From: Ottelia alismoides
Lineage: Eukaryota; Streptophyta; Magnoliopsida; Alismatales; Hydrocharitaceae
Reading direction: 5' to 3'
Length of the DNA: 64,000 nt
Assembly (NCBI GenBank): GCA_037367405.1
Contig: JAZKJV010006941.1
Span: forward strand, 434,001-498,000
The notes beneath the pieces are model-generated. The model had not been told where the DNA came from. It searched no databases and saw nothing but the letters and a program-made list of their open reading frames with translations. A program made the translations under genes and the position numbers. Positions within the stretch are counted from its first letter, which is position 1, and each line of letters begins with the position of its first letter. Shown piece by piece: positions 35,130 through 46,761 of this stretch.

Positions 35130-38100
35130 TGATGAAACTCAATTTCATCATCTTAATGTTCCATTATTAACCCCCTTGCTTAAAGTTTTGTCAATAAAAC
35201 CCAGTTAATGTCCTGTAATTATCAGAGTCCTTAATAAATTAAAAACCACAAAAATGACAAAACTAAAATTCGTGGTATTTTTAGCCTTAAAAATACCCTC
35301 CAAAATCTTTCGAGTCTTTATTTGATCTCATCTCCAGTTTTGGTCAACATGAAACTTGTAGGGTGCGTTTGGTTGGGGGGTTACCCCCCACTTTGGGTGG
35401 GTTACCCCCCAAAACCCATATTCCCAACCCACTAGTGGGGTCCACTCTCTTTCCAACCAAAAAAATATATATTATACCATCATATCATCTAAAAATCATA
35501 AAATACTTAACTTCTACTCACTATTCCAAACTTCAATACAATCACATCACAACAACCACCCACTTTTTCAAATTTTAATACAATCATACCATAATAACTA
35601 CCAACTTTTTCAAATTCCAATACAATCACATCACACAAACCCTCCCAACCCTTAACCCACCAACCAAACACACAAGCACAAAACCGGGTTATCCACCCCT
35701 GGATAACCCACGAACCAAACGCACCCGTAGATCTCGTCAAGATCTACAACTTTCATGTTTTGAGTTTTCTCAAATTCGGCCATCTATCCCTTCAAATATC
35801 AACTGGAAGATCAGAATAATATGATTGGGCCACGTGGCCCGTTCTGGGTGAGCCATGTGGCCCGCTTCCCTTTGCCTCATCCACCCGCGCCTCAGCCGTT
35901 GGATCTCCTTCTGATCCAACGGCCCCGCCTTCTCCACGTGTGCCTGTCTTTTAAGCCATCCGATCCATTTCCGCCTCTCATCTACACCGCACGTCAGCAC
36001 CTTGTCCAGAACACGCCATGTAGCGTGATGAGTGCCATCAGATTTAGCCTTCATCCATTAATCATGGCCGCTGGTTCCAACTTCGAACTTCAACCCTTAG
36101 ATCAGCGTCTTCTTTCGCATCGCGCCGTCCGTTCGCGCTTAGCCTCCAAGACGACACGTGGCTTGTTCCATCTCCATTCGATCGTATCGCCCGAGATCTC
36201 ATCAGCACCGTCCTTCAGCGCCCAAACGTCAGCCGTTGGCTCTCCAGATCCAACGGCTGATCACCATCGTCAACCTCCCGAAACCCCTCTATCTCCACGA
36301 TCTCGACCACGCGCATCACCTTCCCCCTTCCCATTATTTTGACCACCTCCGGCCACCTCTCATCTCGCCAACCGCCCCACGACTTTCTCCGATCATCCCT
36401 CGTGCTCGCGCATACTTCCACGATCCACTAACTCCCCTCCATTCATCCCACACATCCAACGAAACCCACGTCCTCAACACCATTTCCGCCATCTTCTTCC
36501 TCAAATACTCCGCCCTCCCCCTCGATCAGCCTCGTCCATCTTTACGCGGGGAGCGGCCCAGCCCTCCTCCGCCTCCCTGTGACAGGGGGAGGCGGAAGGA
36601 TTGAGCGAAGATGCCCGTCTCCCCCGGTGAGACCCGCCGCCGTCATCGGCGTCGTCGCGGCGCAACCGCGTCCGCTCGAGCTGCTCCGAGTCGCTGCCGG
36701 AGTTCAGCGAAGACCAGGGCTTCTCATTGGAGTCCGCGCCCAAGCTCCGCTCCGCCCCAACCTCCGGTAAGTCTCTTCTTCCTCTTTTGTATTTTTATTC
36801 AATTTCGTGAATTAATTAAGGCTTTCCCCGTCATCTTCACCTTTCGATGATCACCTCCTAAGTTCCACCACACAACCCCCTTTCACGCGAGCTATTCCGA
36901 CAGTCCCCTTCTCCTTCCTCCATACCTTTCCACAGCCGACCCATCTCCTCCGCCAACTACGGCGGAGGAGCTCCGAGCTCCCCATGTTCTTCGCTCGCCG
37001 AGCTCACATTCCAGTCACGCACGCACTTCTTTTTCGCTTCGGGTACACATTAACGCTGCAGGTCGATAACCACCTCAATGGCCGGAGAGCTCGCCGGACC
37101 CAACTTCGTCACTGATGTCCTCGACATCAGAGCTCCCATAGCCTGAGCCAAGACGCCAGTACCTTCCCCGAGCTCCACGCTTCATCGACGACCTTTCCGT
37201 GAGCTCGGGGGAGGTCCACAGCCTTCGACAACGAGCGGCGGAGGAGGAGAGGCATCGCCGGAATCCAGAGTTCACCGCCAGCCGCAGAGGGGAAGGAGAA
37301 GCAGTCACCGTTGGATGTCCCTCTCCAGGGGATCATCCAACGGTCCAAGAATGTCCACGTCGCCAATCAAGTGCCTCTTCCAGGTACCGTTGGATCCCCC
37401 CAGATCCAACGGTTCCCATGCAGCCACGTCACCACTACAGGAGCGCACAGCAGCCATCCGATCATCAGGATCGGACGGTTCACAATGAACCACGTGGCGA
37501 CGCCAGAGCCTCCCCGAGCCTAGTGTCCGAGCCTCCAGCCAGGCTTGGATGCCCCGAACCTTATCCGAACCAAAGCCTGGAGGTTCGTATGCTCCGAGCC
37601 TCCGTCGAACCTGTACCGAGCCCAAGCCAAACGCCGAGCCTAGCCGAAGCAGCCCGAGCCTTCTCCGAGCCTCCGAGCCGTTCCGAGCCTGGAGTAGCAC
37701 GTGCATGGCACGTGCTTTCTGGGGAAATTACGCAGAGGCCCACCAACGTTCTTCAAATTGCAGAAAGGTCCTCGTCACGTGCAGACCTCGTGCGCAGGGG
37801 GATATTTACATTGAAACCCTCGCGGGTTTTAATATTTGCAGAAAGGCCCCTGCGCGTGTGGGAAAATTACAAGGAAGGTTACGTTCTTTTGCATATTTAC
37901 ATTTCAGTCCTTTCCAGGGACCTTTTTGTAATTATATTTTCATGTTTTATTTCAGTTATGCCCTTATTTTCATTCTAGCATATCTTGAGCATCGTGTATC
38001 CGATTTGGTTGATTTCAGTTTCGTTTTAAAGCTGGTTTGACGTACTTTTTAATGGCATGGTTAATCTTTCATCTTAGAGAATTTAATTTTAATGTAATAG

Positions 38101-38570
38101 CATGTTAGTTAAGAGTCTCTTACCATTCACTTATGCCTTGTTCACCCTGTCGATCAAGATGACACTTTAAGTAAATCTGAAATTGACTCATATTCAATTT
38201 GCTCATTATATTTATTCCGTTCTAGGGCATATTTGTGATGCATCACATGGCATTTATTTGCATGATAAAAATTGATAAAAAAATGCATGTTTATTTTTAA
38301 TGCATTGTTATGTCGTGTCTGCATAATTTGACCTATAGATCTCTAACTCAACGCTGAGTTAAATAGACTAAAATCCGATTAATATGAGAGAGGCTCGTGT
38401 CCCTGAGTTCGACCTTGGTATCTTACCAAGTAAAAAAATTACGACCATCGCATTTTGATTGATATATATTTAAATGAGGTGGTCTTTTGATAACTCGAAT
38501 CGGCCCGACTGCTACGACTATTCCAAGTGCTAAAAACACTCTTTTAAAGGGCCGATTTTGTGGTTCATCA
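35130..38570 (+). repeat. Left LTR of LARD (with MITE)
   Basis: 3441 bp; without the MITE and its duplicated GTA it is 3072 bp, against 3078 bp for the right LTR. Contains several GATC-centred inverted pairs of CCGTTGG/CCAACGG (35895-35923, 36230-36259, 37307-37344, 37386-37413) and a stretch of CCGAGCCT repeats at 37500-37690. Long open frames occur in both LTRs but they reflect composition, not genes. Confidence 0.93.
35361..35726. mobile_element. Harbinger/Tourist-like MITE in left LTR
   Basis: 366 bp present in the left but absent from the right LTR, so its limits are exact. Perfect 14-bp terminal repeats GGGTGCGTTTGGTT / AACCAAACGCACCC and a 3-bp GTA duplication (35358-35360 and 35727-35729). 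Interior words are shared with the MITE at 20701-21219. No coding. Inserted after the LARD. Confidence 0.93.
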
Positions 38571-38572
38571 AA

Positions 38573-38590
38573 TGGCGTCGTTGCCGGGGA
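38573..38590 (+). other. LARD primer-binding site (tRNA-Asp)
   Basis: TGGCGTCGTTGCCGGGGA, two bases after the left LTR. It matches the complement of the plant tRNA-Asp 3' end (TGGCGCCGTTGCCGGGGA) with one change. Confidence 0.85.
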
Positions 38591-41500
38591 CGCGGCTCAT
38601 TTCTTATATTTTTCGGATTTTTGTTTATTTAATGCAGTGTTTCTTTTATATAGGTCATTTTGTCAATATATCTTGCATCGTAAAATTTTTCTTCTCTATG
38701 GATCTCTAACCATTGTTTTTTTGGCAGGGCCCTTGATGGTTCAAGGAGGCGAAGAGCAGGTCGCTACCCGCTGTGAGGAGCCGCAGAAACCCGCTTGGAG
38801 TACGTCGAGAAGAAAGAAAAAAAATGTCTTGCATTTTTATTTCCATGCATGAACTTGTAATAAGTCTTCTTTTACAGCGGTCTTCAATCGAAGACTCGCG
38901 CGTGTAATCGAACGACCGTGGTTGTGTGGGGATCGTCCCCACTTGAGTGTCGACCTAGGACCAGGCACGCGGCTCTTTGAGCGGTTTTTATTTTCCATAT
39001 TTTTATGTGCTTGCTCGTAGGTAGGACACACTAAAATATAGATGCACATAATCTCGCCTCACTTAGCCAAATTTAATGGATATCATTCCCCGCTAATAGA
39101 TGCATGATTAGGTGTGGCTTTTATCGACTTGCATACATTGATTTTGGTTTTCAAAACAGCCCAAGTTTTCACGTGTTGTCGTCAAGTCACTGCATGTTTT
39201 ATCGCTTAGCCTAGATCGTGGTTTTTATCGAATACATGTTTTTCTCGGCTTTCTATTTCTAGCCCGATAACCTAGGATTAACGGAAAATGGGAATGAACG
39301 GTAGACGATGATTGCTTGATTTTGTGCTAACCTTGATTCAGTGATAACATTAAATAAAATTGGGACTGTTAATTGCAAGTCAACATAAAATGGAGTAAAA
39401 CTTTGGTTTTGGGAGAGCAATACCCTCGCATACGCATTGATTTTCACTTCACATTTTTTCTCCGCGTAAATATCTAATGTTTTATCACCAATAAAACCGA
39501 CAAGATAATAAACCAACTTCGGTGGGTTTCATGTGTGAGTTGGTGAAATTGAGGGTCTTGCTTGCTTGATTGAGCCAAGTTTGCTACGATACACACCCCA
39601 AAACCTTAGTCACTCCATTCATCTCCGCAGATTCAAAACTGCTCACTTGTAAATCCATTCCTCTTCTTCGTTCACCTTGGGTCCCTCCCAACATCAATTC
39701 TCATCTTTATACTTAGGCTAATCTCAGCATAAGTATAGGGGGACCCGAGTCCCTGTGATTTCTCTACTCATCTTTCCTTGCCTTTATACTTAGGTTATTT
39801 CTAACCTAAGTATAGGGGGAGCCCCTCCTAGCTCCCGTATATTTCTCTATACTTAAATGGAACTATGGACTCGTATGATCTAGTGCTATGAGGACATAGC
39901 AAAGCTTAAGGATAGGGGGGTATACCGTATATACCGTATACTTACTTTAGCTATAATCTGGAAAATTTGAAAAATTTAAAACTTTTTGGCTAAGGTAAAA
40001 TTCTTTGGACTAAGAGAACTCAAATGATTTCGTGGCTTTTCGATATTATGTTACGTTATTTTTATAAAAATATTTTCGAAAATGAATTTTCCTTGTCTTG
40101 AAAAATTCTTTTGAAAATGTTTTGAAAACTATTTATTTGCGTGACATGGTTTTGAAAGTTTTTTTCAAGGAAAGTTGAGTTTAACTTGTGTTTTAACCTT
40201 TTTAAAATCCATAAAAATGAGAAAAACGCAAAACCCTTTAGGAGCCGTTAGTGACTACTAAGCCCAATTAAGTAAGCCGCATTCAGTGAGGGTTCGCCCT
40301 TAGCAGATTGGATGGTTTAGAGGACATCGCGCAAGGCTCCGTCCTCAAGCAACGGGCTTTGGCTTATACTTACATCCATACTGGCTGAATTGCAGATGCT
40401 CAATTGAGTTTAGGCAGTTCTAATATCTCTTGAAGTTTAAAAAAAAATCTTGTTTTGAATGAAGAAGTTGGATTAATCCTTGACACTTACACTTCCACCC
40501 AGGATCTGAAATGATCAAGGAGACTTAGCTTTTTGAGGTCTTTGAGATTTTAGATTAACCAGCCTTAGCCATCAGGGTCATAGACTTAATCGTCCACATT
40601 CCCCTAGGTTTCTAGATTTGCATGCTATATTCCATGCTTAGTCTAAGACAAAAAGAATATGATCAGCACATCACATGCACGACTGTGGTTTTGATGAGAT
40701 GAGTTGATTTTTCACTTGAGGAATTGGGATGAGGAAGTCAAGTTTGGATTTGATCTAATGATGCTCGAGGATGGGATAAAATCTTTGGAGGCTTCATAAA
40801 ACCTTAGTGTCAGCAATACTAGCCAGTATGAGAACTTGGTTCTTATACTAATCTCTTGATATTGGCCTAAGTGCCAGGGTATGAAATAAATAAAAAAAAT
40901 GTTGATCAGTGTGCGCCAACTCTTGGTAAAAGCAGTGGAGCTAGTCAAAAATTATACAAGTCAATGAAATTCAAAGAAAAGCTTTCATTCCACCAATTCA
41001 AATATCAAAGAGCTTCCACCAAAGGCGAGCGCTCCCAAACTTTTCCAAAGTGTCCACTTGGACCACCGCTATTAGGACCAGGAGTCGGGCTTGCACCAAA
41101 AAAGGGCTCTGCATCGTAAATGCTACGAGTCTGGGTGTAGAAGGTACGATAGGTACTCAAAAGAGACACACCACGGTGTACTCCAAGGAAAACAAGTGCA
41201 GACGGCTCCAACTTCTCTTGACGGACGCACTGATCAACACCAAAAAAAATTGTGTTGCGCAAATGGCACTAGAGAGAATCCTTGTTCCAATGAGAGGGAG
41301 AGAAGAAATGACACAATCCCATGCCCTCCATTACTGGCCTGCCATCTATATTTTCTAAGTCTGACAACTAAAGAGACGGTGGACTGAATGCAAGATTTGA
41401 TTTATTCCCTAGTGTTGAGGATTGGGTCCTTAGGAGATTTTCTCGGACCAAGACTTTGGGTGGCGACTTGACTCTACTCTCAGAATCACAGTCAACACTA

Positions 41501-41710
41501 AAGTGTCATATCCTTTAGATTATATGTACATCAGAGAGAGTTTGGAGAAGTAGAGGAATTGGATGCCTCTTGATTAAGGCTGGATTGAACTCTAGAATTT
41601 TGGATCTCTTAAGTTGAGTCGACTTGAGCAGATTGGATCCCGTATTCACATGCACAAGGGGGTTAATCCAACTTAGTCATTCTTTTTGATGCTCGAGGAC
41701 GAGCATAGTT
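38591..41710 (+). other. LARD interior, non-coding
   Basis: No coding domain recognised in six frames. Noted: three hairpin plus oligo-G modules near 39711-39920; TGCTCGAGGA words near 40760 and 41693; AT-rich and GC-rich patches alternate. A weak, low-scoring resemblance to copia integrase at 41005-41262 was not accepted. Confidence 0.7.
39711..39920 (+). promoter_or_regulatory. Internal polypurine-like modules with hairpins
   Basis: AAGTATAGGGGGA at 39731-39743 and 39808-39820, and AAGGATAGGGGGG at 39908-39920, resemble the terminal tract TAAGTATAGGGGAG (41711-41724). Each is preceded by an inverted repeat; the second is a perfect 12-bp stem, TATACTTAGGTT with AACCTAAGTATA. They could be extra plus-strand primers or packaging structures. 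Function is inferred. Confidence 0.5.
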
Positions 41711-41724
41711 TAAGTATAGGGGAG
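41711..41724 (+). other. LARD polypurine tract
   Basis: TAAGTATAGGGGAG ends at the first base before the right LTR. A small hairpin (ATGCTCG/CGAGCAT, loop AGGA) sits just upstream near 41690-41707. Confidence 0.8.
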
Positions 41725-44700
41725 TGATGAAACTCAATTTCATCATCTTAATGTTCCATTATTAACCCCCTTGCTTAAAGTTTTGTCAATAAAACCCAGT
41801 TAATGTCCTGTAATTATCAGAATCCTTAATAAATTAAAAACCACAAAAAATGACAAAACTAAAATTCGTGGTATTTTTAGCCCTTAAAAATACCCTCCAA
41901 AATCTTTCGAGTCTTCATTTGATCTCATCTCCAGTTTTGGTCAACATGAAACTTGTAGATCTCGTCAAGATCTACAACTTTCATGTTTTGAGTTTTCTCA
42001 AATTCGGCCATCTAGCCCTTCAAATATCAACTGGAAGATCAGAATAATTTGATTGGGCCACGTGGCTCGTTCTGGGGTGAGCCACGTGGCCCGCTCCCCT
42101 TTGCCTCATCCGCCCGCGCCTCAGCCGTTGGATCTCCTTCTGATCCAACGGCCCCGCCTTCTCCACGTGTGCCTGTCTTTTCAGCCATCCGATCCATTTC
42201 CGCCTCTCATCTACACCGCACGTCAGCGCCTTGTCCAGAACACGCCACGTGGCGTGATGAGTGCCATCAGATTTAGCCTTCATCCATTAATCATGGCCGC
42301 TGGTTCCAACTTCGAACTTCAACCCTTAGATCAGCGTCTTCTTTCGCATCGCGCCGTCCGTTCGCGCTTAGCCTCCAAGACGACACGTGGCTTGTTCCAT
42401 CTCCATTCGATCGTATCGCCCGAGATCTCATCAGCACCGTCCTTCAGCGCCCAAACGTCGGCCGTTGGATCTCCAGATCCAACGGCTGATCTTTATCGTC
42501 AACCTCCTGAAACCCCTCTATATCCACGATCTCGACCTCGCGCATCACCTTCCCCCTTCCCATTATTTTGACCACCTCCGGCCACCTCTCATCTCGCCAA
42601 CCGCCCCACGACTTTCTTCGATCATCCCTCGTGCTCGCGCATACTTCCACGATCCACTAACTCCCTTCCATTCGTCCCACACATCCATCGAAACCCACGT
42701 CCTCACCACCATTTCCGCCATCTTCTTCCTCAAATACTCCGTCCTCCCCCTCGATCAGCCTCGTCCATCTTTACGCGGGGAGCGGCCCAGCCCTCCTCCG
42801 CCTCCCTGTGACAGGGGGAGGCGGAAGGATTGAGCGAAGACGACTGTCTCCCCCGGTGAGACCCGTCGCCGTCATCGGCGTCGTCGCGGCGCAACCGCGT
42901 CCGCTCGAGCTGCTCCGAGTCGCTGCCGGAGTTCAGCGAAGACCAGGGCTTCTCATTGGAGTCCGCGCCCAAGCTCCGCTCCGCCCCAACCTTCGGTAAG
43001 TTTTTTCTTCCTCTTTTGTATTTTTATTCAATTTCGTGAATTAATTAAGGCTTTCCCCGTCATCTTCACCATCCGATGATCACCTCCTAAGTTCCACCAC
43101 ACAACCCCCTTTCACGCGAGCTATTCCGACAGTCCCCTTCTCCTTCCTCCATACCTTTCCACAGCCGACCCATCTCCTCCGCCAACTACGGCGGAGGAGC
43201 TTCGAGCTCCCCACGTTCTTCGCTCGTCGAGCTCACATTCCAGTCACGCACGCACTTCTTTTTTGCTTCGGGTACACATTAACGCTGCAGGTCGATAACC
43301 ACCTCAATGGCTGGAGAGCTCGCCGGACCCAACTTCGTCACCGACGTCCTCGACATCAGAGCTCCGATAGCCTGAGCCAAGACGCCAGCACCTTCCCCCA
43401 GCTCCACGCTTCATCGACGACCTTTCCGTGAGCTCGGGGGAGGTCCACAGCCTTCGACAACGAGCGGCGGAGGAGGAGAGGCATCGCCGGAATCCAGAGT
43501 TCACCGCCAGCCGCAGAGGGGAAGGAGACGCAGTCACCGTTGGATGTCCCTCTCCAGGGGGATCATCCAACGGTCCAAGAATGTCCACGTCGCCAATCAA
43601 GTGCCTCTTCCAGGTACCGTTGGATCCCCCCAGATCCAGCGGTTCCCATGCAGCCACGTCACCACTACAGGAGCGTACAGCAGCCATCCGATCATCAGGA
43701 TCGGATGGTTCACAATGAACCACGTGGCGACGCCAGAGCCTCCCCGAGCCTAGTGTCCGAGCCTCCAGCCCCAAGCTTGGATGCCCCGAACCTTATCCGA
43801 ACCAAAGCCTGGAGGTTCGTATGCTCCGAGCCTCCGTCGAACCCGTACCGAGCCCAAGCCAAACGTCGAGCCTAGCCGAAGCAGCCCGAGCCTTCTTCAA
43901 GCCTCCGAGCCTCCGAGCCTGGAGTAGCACGTGCATGGCACGTGCTTTCTGGTGAAATTACGCAGAGGCCTACCAACGTTCTTCAAATTGCAGAAAGGTC
44001 CTCGTCACGTGCAGATCTCGTGCGCAGGGGGATATTTACATTGAAACCCTCGCGGGTTTTAATATTTGCAGAAAGGCCCATGCGCGTGTGGGCAAATTAC
44101 AGGGAAGGTTACGTTCTTTTGCATATTTACATTTCAGTCCTTTCCAGAGACCTTTTTGTAATTATATTTTCATGTTTTATTTCAGTTATGCCCTTATTTT
44201 CATTCTAGCATATCTTGAGCATCGTGTATCCGATTTGGTTGATTTCAGTTTCGTTTTAAAGCTGGTTTGACGTACTTTTTAATGGCATGGTTAATCTTTC
44301 ATCTTAGAGACTTTAGGTTTAATGTAATATCATGTTAGCTAAGAGTCTCTTATCATTCACTTATGCCTTGTTCACCCTGTCGATCAAGATGACACTTTAA
44401 GTAAATCTGAAATTGACTCATATTCAAATTGCTCATTATATTTATTCCGTTCTAGGGCATATTTGTGATGCATCACATGGCATTTATTTGCATGATAAAA
44501 ATTGATAAAAAAAAATGCATGTTTATTTTGAATGCATTGTTGTGTCGTGTCTGCATAATTTGACCTATAGATCTCTAACTCAACGATGAGTTAAATAGAC
44601 TAAAATCCGATTAATATGAGAGAGGCTCGTGTCCCTGAGTTCGACCTTGGTATCTTATCAAGTAAAAAAATTACGACCATCGCATTTTGATTGATATATA

Positions 44701-44802
44701 TTTAAATGAGGTGGTCTTTTGATGACTCGAATCGGCCCGACTGCTACGACTATTCCAAGTGCTAAAAACACTCTTTTAAAGGGTCGATTTTGTGGTTCAT
44801 CA
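41725..44802 (+). repeat. Right LTR of LARD
   Basis: 3078 bp, TGATGAAA to GTTCATCA, without the MITE seen in the left LTR. One hairpin is better preserved here: GCCGTTGGATCT and AGATCCAACGGC with a 2-nt loop near 42460-42486, which the left LTR lost by substitutions. Confidence 0.93.
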
Positions 44803-46484
44803 GGCATCAGCGGAGGGCGAAATGGAAATGCTCGAAGAACCCCTATCAGATGCCATGTAGGCGCTGGAGAAGCGCGGCGACACGGGAGGGGCAACTGCAG
44901 CCGAGTTAAAAGAGCCAAGTAAAGGGAGGGCCCAGCCACCCGCTGACGAATGGGCCAGGCAAGATGTCGAATCCGAGAGGCCCAGCGCAGTCGACAAAAA
45001 CCAATTAGGAAAGGAATCCGAGAGGTCCATCCTGCCCGAAAAGAAAGCAGCAAAAGAGTTCGAATCCCCTTGGCTCGACCCGCGAGAGGGGACCCGAGTG
45101 CGCTGCCCGAAGGCCGGGATCCGAAGCCAGAGGCAATGAGAGGGGCGGCGCAGAGAGAGGGGGAACCATCTTTGCCACCTCAGCAGACAAAGAGAAATTT
45201 TGAGAGAGTAGGCACATGACCCGAGGAGAGAACCCCAAAGGTCGCACCGTATCGACCTCGCGGAACGATCTATGCAACGCGCCCCTCGGGAACCCCACCG
45301 CCAACGCAGAAGGCGAAGCGACACCGGGCACCATCGGAACCTTCGGCGGAGGAGGGGGCTCGACGATATGCATCTCCACCTTGAAGCTGAAACGGCCAAC
45401 CTCCAAGGACGCGAAGAAGACCTGGCCATCTGAACCATCTAACAACTCCTTGCTGCACTCCAATAGCACAAGCGTGACATCCGGAACCGAGCCGGGCGTC
45501 AACCCATCATCGATCACCGTGAGAACCGCGCCCCATCACCGGAGGGCTCGTCCCAAGCAGTGAACCGACTGGGATAAGAAAGGAACCCCTCGAACCTTCG
45601 CCATGCAAACCTCTACATCCGTAACCGCACCATCCGCAAAGCGAAGAGGTCGCCAAATAATACCGTCCACCCCTCCATTTTGTATTAAGCGCTCTCTCTG
45701 CACCGAGGAGAGGCCACGAACACAGCATTGTCGAGCATTAAGAGCCACCACGTCCCCCGAAAACCACGAACCAAGGAATCCATATAGGTGTCCCTTCAAA
45801 GCCTCCACAGAGATGCACCTTCGCAATGCGTATCCGATCGCAGCATGGGTGTTGTCACCCTGCACGTCAACCTTCCCACCAACCGCAACTTTCGCATCAT
45901 CCTCACCGACCACACCACCCGCAACCTTCGAATCACCCGCAACCACTGCCGCGAAACTACGATGCTCCCGGCGAGCATCGACCACAGAGGAAAACCTTTG
46001 CACGACTTGCCCAACAGAACCATGCATTGCAGCACCAACGGTACGACGACCGGAACCAAACCAGCAGGTGGCTCGACGGTGGCCCACCCTCCCGCAGGAA
46101 AAACACCTCGGAGGGACACTACAGAAAGACGCAACGTGGCCCCGAGCCCCACAGCGGAAGCATCTTTTCTCCGGCCTTTTTTTGGGAGACATGCACCCAC
46201 TCCCCGCCATCCCCATCGCCATGCACCGCGCTTCCACCTTCTTCCCGCCGCCCTTCCTCCTCCCTGTAAGCCACCCTCTTCCCCTTCCGGACTTCCCCAC
46301 CTCTTCCCTCAACGAAGAAACCACCGCCAACTCCCGCCGAGACCCCTCTCTCAACGAAAGCTCCATGTCCCTCCTCTACGAAGGATCCCACACCCTCGTG
46401 CCCCGACGAAGCAGAGTCCTCCCCACTCCGTAGCGATGAAAACCCCCCCAGAGAAGAACCACCCGGCTTCGGCGAGCCCGCCTG
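44803..46484 (-). mobile_element. Inner L1-like LINE, 5' part (ORF1)
   Basis: Continues the LINE of 31301-35129 on the far side of the LARD. GGCAT at 44803-44807 repeats 35125-35129. It ends at 46484, before the target duplication CACTCCATACA. The start of ORF1 is near 46366, leaving a very short leader. Confidence 0.88.
45005..46366 (-). pseudogene. Inner LINE ORF1, two CCHC zinc knuckles
   Basis: Frame 46366-45536 carries CFRCGARGHVASFC and CFSCGRVGHRRATC, two CX2CX4HX4C knuckles, the RNA-binding part of plant LINE ORF1. It ends with VEVCMAKVRGVPFLS. After a frameshift near 45530 the protein continues at 45517-45005 (VPDVTLVLLECSKELLDGSD...FSFKVEMHIVEPPPPP). ORF1 proteins bind LINE RNA in the cytoplasmic particle. 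The LARD insertion lies in the downstream tail. Confidence 0.85.
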
Positions 46485-46761
46485 CACTCCATACATTCAA
46501 ACATCTTTCATTGTCGCCTCCCTGTTATCAGCCAACTACATGAGGCACGGGTACTGTTCGCCCAACACCCCATCGACTGTCCAATTATCACGCCAAAAGC
46601 AAAATCCAGACCTATCCCCAAGAACCGGTCTCAGCAAACTCCAACTTCGGGATCTAACCTTAGTAATCCCCTTCCATAGCGACGATGACAAACGTCCCAG
46701 AACGACAGTTCACAACATAGACAACCCATAAAGCTTCCTCATTATCCTACATACCAGCTCC

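Larger units (their letters stand above)
35130..44802 (+). mobile_element. LARD-type non-coding LTR retrotransposon
   Basis: 9673 bp with perfect 5-bp duplication GGCAT (35125-35129 and 44803-44807). Left LTR 35130-38570, right LTR 41725-44802. A tRNA-Asp primer site follows the left LTR and a polypurine tract precedes the right one. The internal region (38571-41724, 3154 bp) has no frame resembling gag, protease, RT, RNase H or integrase. LTRs of about 3.1 kb with a 3.1-kb non-coding interior fit the large retrotransposon derivative (LARD) class, which moves using proteins of an autonomous Ty3/gypsy relative. The LTRs start TGATGAAA and end GTTCATCA. It inserted in the ORF1 of a LINE. By eye the LTRs are very similar, so the insertion is fairly recent. 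Confidence 0.93.

Noticed and set aside
35821..36604. Long plus-strand open frames (148-173 codons), repeated at 42053-42833
   Set aside because: They lie in the two LTRs of one element, so their repetition is explained by LTR identity. Composition is Pro/Arg/Ser-rich and no domain is seen; the frames overlap in several phases as expected for GC-rich DNA.
37199..37978. 259-codon frame in the left LTR
   Set aside because: The matching right LTR has frame changes in it, and the sequence is built of CCGAGCCT-type repeats. Not a gene.
41005..41262. Minus-strand frame LEPSALVFLGVHRGVS resembling copia integrase C-terminus
   Set aside because: Similarity covers few residues and lacks neighbouring copia blocks; it lies in the LARD interior. 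Could be chance; needs a profile search.
45603..46543. Large plus-strand frames of 250-276 codons
   Set aside because: They are antisense shadows of the GC-rich LINE ORF1 with its zinc knuckles on the minus strand.
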